Positions 6,677 to 12,045 of a stretch of 12,045 nt of DNA are shown here, piece after piece. Each line of letters opens with the position of its first letter. The stretch's first letter is position 1. The position numbers and the translations under genes are program-made. The notes beneath the pieces were generated by a model. It had not been told where the DNA came from. It saw only the letters and a program-made list of their open reading frames with translations, and made no database searches. The stretch comes from Bryobacterales bacterium (GTDB lineage: Bacteria > Acidobacteriota > Terriglobia > Bryobacterales > Bryobacteraceae), in contig PMEV01000103.1 in NCBI GenBank assembly GCA_003154855.1, positions 3,402 through 15,446 of the forward strand, written 5' to 3'.

Positions 6677-7465
6677 TTACTCACGGCTAATGCCGCGCTC
6701 GCTGCGACGGATGAAGGCCACCAGGTGGAGCGTGTGCTCGGTGGGAATCTCGGTTTCGATGCGGGCCAGGGCCGGTTCGAGCTTGAGGCCGGAGCGGAAC
6801 AGGATGCGATAGGCGGTCTTGAGAGCGGCGATGTCTCCGGCCTGGAAACCGGCGCGCTTCAACCCGACCAGGTTCAGGCCCATTAGCACGAGTTTGAACC
6901 CCGCGTAGAGGAAGAACGGCGACGCATCAACGGTGACTCGCGAGTTGCCGCCGATCATGACCAGCCGGCCGACCTTCGAGTACTGATGAATGCCCACGCC
7001 GCCGGAGATGAACGCCTGGTCCTCGATTTCGACGTGGCCGGACACCAGCGTGCAACTGCCGATCACAATGTCGTTGCCCACTTTGCAGTTGTGCGCGATA
7101 TGCCCGGAGGTCATGATGTAGTTGCGGTCGCCGATCTCGGTTGCCGATTCGGGCTGGGTGCCGCGCGAAATGGTCTGGTGCTCGCGGATGCGGTTGCCGT
7201 CGCCGATGCGCAGGTAGCTGCGCTGGCCGGAGAAGTTCTTGTCGAGCGGATCGGTGCCCAGTACGGTTCCGGCCGAGATTTCGTTGCGCTCGCCGAGCGT
7301 GGTCCAGCGTTTGACGTACACGTAGGGCTCGAGCCGGCAGAACGCGCCGATGCGGACATCGGACTCGATGACGCAATAGTCGCCGACGACCACCTGGGGC
7401 CCGATGGATGCATCCGGATGCACGCGTGCGGTGGGGGCCACCGAAGCCGAGGAATCGATGGGCAT
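6677..7465 (-). CDS. lpxA: Acyl-[ACP]--UDP-N-acetylglucosamine O-acyltransferase, LpxA
   Basis: First enzyme of lipid A synthesis: transfers a 3-hydroxyacyl chain from ACP to the 3-OH of UDP-GlcNAc in the cytoplasm as a homotrimer. From the ATG at 7465 it has 262 residues, the same length as E. coli LpxA. The N-terminal two thirds show the hexapeptide repeats of a left-handed beta-helix. The active-site region aligns without gaps to E. coli: H122 and catalytic H125 in GHIAHNC, G143-H144, H160-Q161, and G173 at the acyl-chain ruler position. The C-terminal helical part carries the family motif LVGLKRAGF and AYRILFRSG. A GTG at 7486 would add 7 residues, but the ATG matches the usual LpxA start. 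Shine-Dalgarno is poor (AAGG two bases away). It diverges from lpxD, an arrangement unlike the common lpxD-fabZ-lpxA-lpxB cluster; neither fabZ nor lpxB is next to it. Confidence 0.95.
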   Translation of the reverse strand: MPIDSSASVAPTARVHPDASIGPQVVVGDYCVIESDVRIGAFCRLEPYVYVKRWTTLGERNEISAGTVLGTDPLDKNFSGQRSYLRIGDGNRIREHQTISRGTQPESATEIGDRNYIMTSGHIAHNCKVGNDIVIGSCTLVSGHVEIEDQAFISGGVGIHQYSKVGRLVMIGGNSRVTVDASPFFLYAGFKLVLMGLNLVGLKRAGFQAGDIAALKTAYRILFRSGLKLEPALARIETEIPTEHTLHLVAFIRRSERGISRE

Positions 7466-7512
7466 AACCTTAGTATGATAGTCCACGGGCGGGTTTGCAG
7501 CGCGCCTCTGCT
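7466..7512. promoter_or_regulatory. Candidate divergent lpxA/lpxD promoter with overlapping -10 boxes
   Basis: Only 47 bases separate the two divergent ATGs. On the + strand TATGAT (7474-7479) is a good -10 match and would start lpxD transcription near 7486. On the minus strand TATCAT (7480-7475) uses nearly the same bases and would start lpxA near 7468, three bases before its ATG. No -35 consensus is visible for either. Neither gene has a strong Shine-Dalgarno, consistent with leaderless or weakly led mRNAs. This is motif reading only. Confidence 0.3.
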
Positions 7513-8538
7513 ATGCGAGTACGCGAATTGGCGGAATGGTTGGGCGCCACCTTCGAGGGCGACGGAGAGCGGGAAGTGGTGCGTGCCGCGAGCCTGGAGA
7601 GCGCGGGGGCGGCCGAGCTTTCGTTCGTGGGGAACCGCAAAGCCGCCGTGCAGGCGCTGGCCTCCGGGGCGGGCTGCCTGATTGTGCCGGCGGAGTTCCC
7701 AAACCCCGAGGGGCGCACCCTCATCCGGGCTCCCGAGCCGCGCGCGGCGTTTGCCAAGGCCGTCGGCCGGCTGCATCCGGTGGCGGCGGCCGAGCCGGGC
7801 GTGCATCCCACGGCGGTGGTTGCGGGAAGCGCGGAGATAGGGAGCGGCGTGGCGATCGGGCCGCACGCGAGCGTGGGCGAAGGGGCGCGGATCGGGGCGC
7901 GCACGCGGATCGGGGCGGGCTGCGCCATCGGCCGCCGGGTCACGCTGGGCGAAGAGTGCATCCTGCAGGCCAACGTCACGATATACGACGAGTGCGACAT
8001 CGGCGCGCGGGGAATTCTGCATTCCGGCTGCGTGATCGGCGCGGACGGGTTTGGCTTCGCGATGGCCGGCGACCGATACGAGAAGTTCCCGCAGATCGGG
8101 CGCGTGACGATCGGGGACGACTGCGAGATCGGGGCCAATACCTGCATCGACCGGGCGGCGCTGGGGGCGACCTGGATCGGGGAGGGCACCAAGCTGGACA
8201 ACCTGGTACAGGTGGGGCACAACTGCCGGATCGGGCGGCACGTGGTGGTGGCCGCGCAGACCGGGTTTTCGGGCGGCGTGGTGGTGGAGGACTACGCGGT
8301 GATCGGCGGGCAGGTCGGCATCGGCGACAAGGCGCGCATCGGGACGCGGGCGGTGCTGGGCTCGGGATGCGGCGTGCTGACCTCGAAGATCGTGCACGCC
8401 GGGCAGGTGGTGTGGGGCACTCCGGCGCGGCCGCTGAAAGAGTACCTCGAGCAGCTCGCCAGCCTGAGCCGGCTACCCGAGGCGCGCCAGGAGCTCGCCG
8501 AGTTGCGCCGCCGTATCGAAGAGTTGGAAAGGCGGTAG
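7513..8538 (+). CDS. lpxD: UDP-3-O-(3-hydroxyacyl)glucosamine N-acyltransferase, LpxD
   Basis: Third enzyme of lipid A synthesis: adds the second 3-hydroxyacyl chain, from ACP to the 2-amino group of UDP-3-O-acyl-glucosamine, in the cytoplasm as a trimer. From the ATG at 7513 it has 341 residues, the same length as the E. coli enzyme. Residues 1-95 form the N-terminal uridine-binding domain (RELAEWLGATFEGDG start, ELSFVGN). Residues 98-300 are hexapeptide beta-helix, including the family stretch GADGFGFA (about 177-184) and VQVGHNC with the expected catalytic His at 236 (E. coli His239). A charged C-terminal helix (about 320-341) looks coiled-coil. A TTG at 7495 would add 6 residues, but the ATG fits the family start. 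It ends 6 bases from the stop of the convergent 815-residue gene, with no terminator in between. Confidence 0.95.
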   Translation: MRVRELAEWLGATFEGDGEREVVRAASLESAGAAELSFVGNRKAAVQALASGAGCLIVPAEFPNPEGRTLIRAPEPRAAFAKAVGRLHPVAAAEPGVHPTAVVAGSAEIGSGVAIGPHASVGEGARIGARTRIGAGCAIGRRVTLGEECILQANVTIYDECDIGARGILHSGCVIGADGFGFAMAGDRYEKFPQIGRVTIGDDCEIGANTCIDRAALGATWIGEGTKLDNLVQVGHNCRIGRHVVVAAQTGFSGGVVVEDYAVIGGQVGIGDKARIGTRAVLGSGCGVLTSKIVHAGQVVWGTPARPLKEYLEQLASLSRLPEARQELAELRRRIEELERR

Positions 8539-8544
8539 GCAGTT

Positions 8545-10992
8545 TCAGAGGTCGATCTTCAGCTCCGCCTTCAGCCCGGAGACGTCGAACCAGGCTTCGC
8601 CCGCCCGGCGCTTGCGGTCCTCGCCGTTCTCGAACAACTTCAGCAGATCGGCGACCCGCGAACGGCCCTGGGGCGTGGCCGCGGCCTGGCGCGGGGTCTG
8701 GCCGTCGAGGGCGGGGAGCGGAGTGTCCGGCCAGGTGCGGTAGTGCTCGGCCATGTACTTCCCGATGATCTCCCGCTGGACCTCCGGCGGAATCTTGCTC
8801 TCGGGCGGAGGCTCTGAGCGCTTGTGCTGGCGCATCGCGGTTTGCAAGCCGGTGAACTTATCGCCCTGGTGGGCGAGGGTGGCTCCCGCCAGGCTCTCGA
8901 TCAGCGTCCGGCCACGCGCCAGGCGCTGTTTCGAATTGGTCTCAAGCACAAGACGGCCGCCTTCGACGCGCAGCGTTCCCAGCGAGCGCCGGCTCTCGCT
9001 GCCCGGGGACAATTCCTCGAACCAGTGGTAGAGGCCCTCTTGGGGGTTTTCGCGGTCCAGCACGTCGCAGGAATCGAGCGCCCGCAGCAGGGCCGCCTCG
9101 TCGAGGACCCGGTAAGCCGCCTCCGAGAACACCACGGGATCGCCTTCGGCGCTCACCACTTTCATGGAACTCAGCGCTTGCTCGCCAATCTCGAGCGCCT
9201 TCCCCCGCAGGAGGTGGCCGTTAGTGCGCAGGTACTCGGGCCAGGGCAGGCCGCTGGCCTTCTGGTCCGCGCGAGCCCACTCCCGCAAGGGCGCGCAGTA
9301 CTGGCGGGGCACGGTGAGGCCCACCCCGACCAGCTCCATCCCGCTATCCGCCGGCTCGACCCGGAGGATCGCGCAATCCCATTGCGCGGCCTGGCGCGAT
9401 GCGGTCACATCGTTCGCGAAAAGCACCTCGCCGGTGAACAAATCCTCGATCTCGATGCCTTTTTCGGGCTCGACCCGCTGCACCTCGAAGAGGCTTTGGC
9501 GGCTGCCGGACCAGCGCTCCAATAGAATGCGCTCGCGCATGGTGAGCCGCTCCCGGTTGCGAGCCAGAAACTCCTCGATGAGCGTCCGCCCCAGCCGCGG
9601 GTTGACGTAGTCGTTGAGGATCCATTCGAGGAAGCCGGCCGTGTGGATGGAGTCCACCTGCGAGGTGAGCGATCCCCGGGCGAACAGAACCGCGGCAGAT
9701 TCGAGTTCGCGCTTTCGCAGCGCCTCGCCGGGGAATGCGGACAGTTTCCCGCGCAGGGCTACCTCGACGCTGTCCAGCTTGCGGCCGGGCGACGGAGCCT
9801 CGGGCCTCGGTTCTTCTACCGCGATGCGCCGCGATTCCTCTTCTTCGGCCTCGCGCTCGCCCCAGCAGCAGAAATCGTAGACGTTGCGCGGGTCCGGCTC
9901 GGGTTCGGACGGCGATTGGGGATCCCAAGCCTTCAGCAATTGGTAGCAGCGCGCGCGCCCCTTCTGGGAGAGCTCGCGGGAATGCCGGTCGAAGGCGGCT
10001 TTCACGGTGGCAGGTCCGCGTTCTCCATCAACTTTGAGGAGGGCGGTCGCCAGAAACAGGAACAGGGAGTCGCGCTCCGACTTTCGCAGGCTCCCCAGAC
10101 GCTCGATCAGGCCGAGCAGAAGTTCGCGGGCGCCTTCCAGGGGCGGCATCAGCGCCAAGACCTGCGCGATGGCGCTCAGGATGAAGGGGTCGGAATCGGC
10201 GGCGATCCGCTGGCAGGCCTGGAGCGTGTCGGCGGGCCGCCGATCGGCGATGCGCGCCACGGCCCAGTGGGCGGCCTCGTGGAGTAACTCTTCCCTCAGC
10301 GTGCAGCACTCGAGCAATTCGGGCAGCGCCGCGGGGTCCCCGATCTCTCCCAGCAGAGCCAGGCTGGCCTCGGCGGGGAAATCCTGGCCCGCGGGGAACT
10401 GGCCGGAGAACCAGGCGCGCAGCACGCCGACGAGCAGAGGCCCGCAATCCGCGCCGTGCTTGACGATGAGGTCCACCAACTCCCGGTCCAGGAGGCCGGC
10501 GGGCGCGACCTGCAACTCGTGAATGAGCCAGAAGGGCCGCAGCACATCTTCGACCCGCCGCGGCTGGGACTTCCGCTGAGCGGTCAGCGCCGCTAGAGCC
10601 TTCTCGATGCTGGCGCGGCTGTCGTATTCCCCGCTCTTTTCGAGAAAATCCTGCAGTACCGCATCATCGTCTAGCGCCTTGCTCAAGCCCAGTTCCAGAA
10701 GTCCCGAGGCCAGCGAGGAGCTCTGCTTGTGCTTTATCACCAGACTGGCGAGAAGAAGATAGAACGGAACCTGGCATGGGTTCGCCCTGAGGCCGCGCCA
10801 GGCCAGGAGTTCGGCCTCCTCGAGGTCCCCCGCTTCGCGCCGCGCCATCGCCAGCGCGCCCAGTGCGAGCCAATCGTTGGGATCCAGTTCGAGCGCCTGC
10901 TGGAAGGCCTGCTCCCGAGTCAGCGTACCGGCCTCCATCTGGAGGAAAAGTTTGCGGCGCGCCGCGATGGTGGAAGGGTGAACCGTGAGCAT
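8545..10992 (-). CDS. Large TPR/HEAT-like protein with a C-terminal MbcA/ParS/Xre-like segment
   Basis: An 815-residue, probably cytoplasmic protein of unknown function with no signal peptide or membrane segment. Residues 20-75 read as TPR helices (FQQALELDPNDWLALGALAMA..AGDLEEAELLAWRGL). Residues about 180-340 read as HEAT-like helices (LALLGEIGDPAALPELLECC...LHEAAHWAVARI). An acidic linker at 360-405 contains FCCW. A mixed alpha/beta region at about 480-575 carries SLFEVQRVEPEKGIEIEDLFTGE, a pattern I associate with uncharacterised SEC-C-type proteins. Residues 735-790 end in 'W.DTPLPALDGQTPRQAAATPQGRSRVADLL', which resembles the toxin-binding domain of Xre/MbcA/ParS antitoxins (DUF2384). 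No toxin gene is adjacent. Start ATG at 10992 has GGAGAG 8 bases upstream (11006-11001). It begins 30 bases after the kinase-like gene, so the two are probably one operon. Confidence 0.75.
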   Translation of the reverse strand: MLTVHPSTIAARRKLFLQMEAGTLTREQAFQQALELDPNDWLALGALAMARREAGDLEEAELLAWRGLRANPCQVPFYLLLASLVIKHKQSSSLASGLLELGLSKALDDDAVLQDFLEKSGEYDSRASIEKALAALTAQRKSQPRRVEDVLRPFWLIHELQVAPAGLLDRELVDLIVKHGADCGPLLVGVLRAWFSGQFPAGQDFPAEASLALLGEIGDPAALPELLECCTLREELLHEAAHWAVARIADRRPADTLQACQRIAADSDPFILSAIAQVLALMPPLEGARELLLGLIERLGSLRKSERDSLFLFLATALLKVDGERGPATVKAAFDRHSRELSQKGRARCYQLLKAWDPQSPSEPEPDPRNVYDFCCWGEREAEEEESRRIAVEEPRPEAPSPGRKLDSVEVALRGKLSAFPGEALRKRELESAAVLFARGSLTSQVDSIHTAGFLEWILNDYVNPRLGRTLIEEFLARNRERLTMRERILLERWSGSRQSLFEVQRVEPEKGIEIEDLFTGEVLFANDVTASRQAAQWDCAILRVEPADSGMELVGVGLTVPRQYCAPLREWARADQKASGLPWPEYLRTNGHLLRGKALEIGEQALSSMKVVSAEGDPVVFSEAAYRVLDEAALLRALDSCDVLDRENPQEGLYHWFEELSPGSESRRSLGTLRVEGGRLVLETNSKQRLARGRTLIESLAGATLAHQGDKFTGLQTAMRQHKRSEPPPESKIPPEVQREIIGKYMAEHYRTWPDTPLPALDGQTPRQAAATPQGRSRVADLLKLFENGEDRKRRAGEAWFDVSGLKAELKIDL

Positions 10993-11022
10993 GGGACGCG
11001 CTCTCCATTCTACCCTGGCCGG

Positions 11023-11724
11023 TCAGCGGCCGGCGGGAAATGCGATTACGAGCGAGATCCCGCCGGCTGGGCTCGTGCCGGCCTGCAGGCGGGCGCCGTG
11101 CGCTTCGGCGATTTTTCGCACGCTCGCCAAACCAAGGCCCGATCCGTCCGGGAGATGGGAATCGAAAGGCCTGAAAAGAGGTTCGAGATCGGCGGAGGAA
11201 CCCTCCGGCAGTTGCGCAGCGATCTCGAGAATCACTTCGTCACCGGCGGCGCCGGTTCGCAGTATCAGGGGGCGTTGCTGGGCCGAGAGCCGGCCGAAGA
11301 AGGCCACGAGGTTGCGCAACAGGTGCTGGGTCTGTTCCAGATCCAGGCGCACTAACGGCAGGTCCCGCTCGAGCTTCAAGCGAATATCCGCCCCATCCAG
11401 CGTGCCCCATTCGGAGAGGCTTTTGGAGACCACTTCGGTCAGGTCCAGCAACTGCAGTTCGAGCGGCGCGGCGCGCAGGAAGTGGAGGGCGTCGCAGAGA
11501 ATCCAGTTGATCTGGCGAACCTCCTGCTGGAGTTTGGCGAGTTGGCGGCGGGCTTTGCCATCGGTGCGCGGGAGCACCATTTCCAGGTAGAAGGCGATGG
11601 ACTCGATGGCGCTTAGGGGCTGCCGCAGCTCATGCGCGATGTGGCGGACGACGGTAGCGGGGTGGTAGGCCGGGTGTTCGTCCCCGGCACCACGGGACGG
11701 GAGCGCGGCTGGGTCCTGAGACAT
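11023..11724 (-). CDS. Short histidine-kinase-like protein with degenerate ATP-binding boxes
   Basis: A 233-residue soluble protein with HisKA and HATPase_c regions and no sensor, PAS or membrane segment. The phosphoacceptor box is clear: H31 in HIAHELRQPLSAI, followed by a dimerisation helix pair to about 85. The ATPase part (about 95-230) keeps an F box (LFRPF, 183-187) and a G2 box (DGSGLGLASVRKIAEAHG, 193-210). The N box reads HLLRNLVAFFG (134-144): the second, metal-binding Asn appears replaced by Phe142. The G1 box, normally DxGxG, reads AAQLPEGS (169-176) with no Asp. ATP binding is therefore doubtful and it may be a pseudokinase or scaffold. It may be paired with the 815-residue protein downstream. 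No response regulator is in the window. The ATG at 11724 lacks a clear Shine-Dalgarno. Confidence 0.82.
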   Translation of the reverse strand: MSQDPAALPSRGAGDEHPAYHPATVVRHIAHELRQPLSAIESIAFYLEMVLPRTDGKARRQLAKLQQEVRQINWILCDALHFLRAAPLELQLLDLTEVVSKSLSEWGTLDGADIRLKLERDLPLVRLDLEQTQHLLRNLVAFFGRLSAQQRPLILRTGAAGDEVILEIAAQLPEGSSADLEPLFRPFDSHLPDGSGLGLASVRKIAEAHGARLQAGTSPAGGISLVIAFPAGR

Positions 11725-11747
11725 CAGCGGCCTGGGGAGACTATCGA

Positions 11748-11753
11748 ATTATA
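11748..11753 (-). promoter_or_regulatory. Consensus -10 box upstream of the kinase-like gene
   Basis: The minus strand reads TATAAT here, a perfect sigma-70 type -10 hexamer, in an otherwise GC-rich region. Transcription would start near 11741, giving a 17-base leader before the ATG at 11724. The expected -35 position reads CGGCGG, so no -35 match is seen. It would drive the kinase-like gene and the 815-residue gene behind it. Confidence 0.4.
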
Positions 11754-11795
11754 GCGCTTGAGGGGGCGCGCCGCCGGAGCCCCATTGGTTCGGAT

Positions 11796-11827
11796 TATGA
11801 TGGGACGAACTCCCGGCCGGTAGGAGG
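11796..11827 (+). promoter_or_regulatory. Candidate -10 box and strong ribosome binding site for the OPT gene
   Basis: TATGAT at 11796-11801 is a plausible -10 box, with a start near 11808. It is followed by TAGGAGG at 11821-11827, three bases before the ATG at 11831. This is the best Shine-Dalgarno in the window and fixes the start. No -35 match is visible. Confidence 0.4.
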
Positions 11828-11830
11828 CAC

Positions 11831-12045
11831 ATGTCCGAGACGAAGTCGCTTCCCGAAGACGCATACACGCCGCTCGCGCCCGGGGCGGTGTACAAGCCGA
11901 TTGTGCCCGCGGGCGCCACCGTACCGGAGCTGACCTGGCGCTCGGTGGGCTGGGGCGTGCTGCTGTGCATCATATTCAGCGTGGCCTCGGCGTACTCGGG
12001 CTTGAAGGTGGGGCAGGTGATGGAGGCGGCCATTCCGATCTCGAT
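11831..12045 (+). CDS. OPT-family oligopeptide transporter, N-terminal fragment
   Basis: The gene runs off the right edge; 71 residues are present. After a soluble Pro-rich N-terminus comes VPELTWRSVGWGVLLC (31-46), leading into a hydrophobic first membrane segment (about 39-57) and then the family signature AYSGLKVGQVMEAAIPIS (54-71). 'PELTxR...Y.GLKVG....siPis' is the usual start of prokaryotic OPT transporters, inner-membrane proteins of about 600-700 residues and 14-16 membrane segments that import oligopeptides or metal chelates. The substrate cannot be told from this fragment. It diverges from the kinase-like gene, with about 106 bases between the starts. Confidence 0.87.
   Translation, partial: MSETKSLPEDAYTPLAPGAVYKPIVPAGATVPELTWRSVGWGVLLCIIFSVASAYSGLKVGQVMEAAIPIS

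Noticed and set aside
7111..8768. Long open frames overlapping lpxA/lpxD on both strands (428 and 410 codons).
   Set aside because: They are biased to His/Arg/Pro or Arg/Gly/Ala, and lpxA and lpxD are unmistakable in the other frames.
10993..11022. Terminator or promoter between the kinase-like gene and the 815-residue gene.
   Set aside because: The 30 bases hold a Shine-Dalgarno but no T-tailed hairpin and no -10 match, so an operon is the simpler reading.

Overview
The window reads as chromosomal DNA of a high-GC Gram-negative bacterium. My best guess is Acidobacteriota, in or near the Bryobacterales/Solibacter group. The basis is two lipid A genes (lpxA, lpxD), a secreted NHL-repeat protein with the GDGGPA signature that is very common in that group, a large secreted PD40/TPR protein with a CxxCH motif, and a high-GC codon bias. 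The taxonomic assignment is inference. I see no tRNA, rRNA, CRISPR array, insertion sequence or phage gene.

Layout. Bases 1-225 are a hairpin-rich leader with no convincing gene. It is followed on the + strand by a compact pair: a NYN-domain nuclease-like protein with two LOTUS/OST-HTH domains (226-1614) and a RidA-family deaminase (1619-2023), then a secreted NHL beta-propeller protein (2046-3143). Convergent to these lies a long secreted PD40/TPR protein (5698-3182, minus). Next is a stretch of visibly lower GC (about 5830-6680) with one unrecognised minus-strand gene. The lipid A pair lpxA (minus) and lpxD (plus) diverge from only 47 bases. lpxD runs tail-to-tail, with a 6-base gap, into an 815-residue TPR/HEAT-like protein of unknown function. 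That protein lies directly downstream of, and probably in one operon with, a short histidine-kinase-like protein (11724-11023, minus). The right edge holds the start of an OPT-family transporter (+), divergent from the kinase.

How they work together. LpxA and LpxD catalyse the first and third steps of lipid A synthesis in the cytoplasm. The NYN-LOTUS and RidA genes look translationally linked, but no shared pathway is obvious. The kinase-like/815-residue pair is the least explained unit: the kinase keeps the His box and a glycine-rich G2 box but appears to lack the metal-binding Asn of the N box and the Asp of the G1 box. Its partner ends in a segment resembling the toxin-binding domain of Xre/MbcA/ParS antitoxins. 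This pair and the structured leader before the NYN-LOTUS gene are the places I would look first for something undescribed. I did not find an obvious defence or mobile system.
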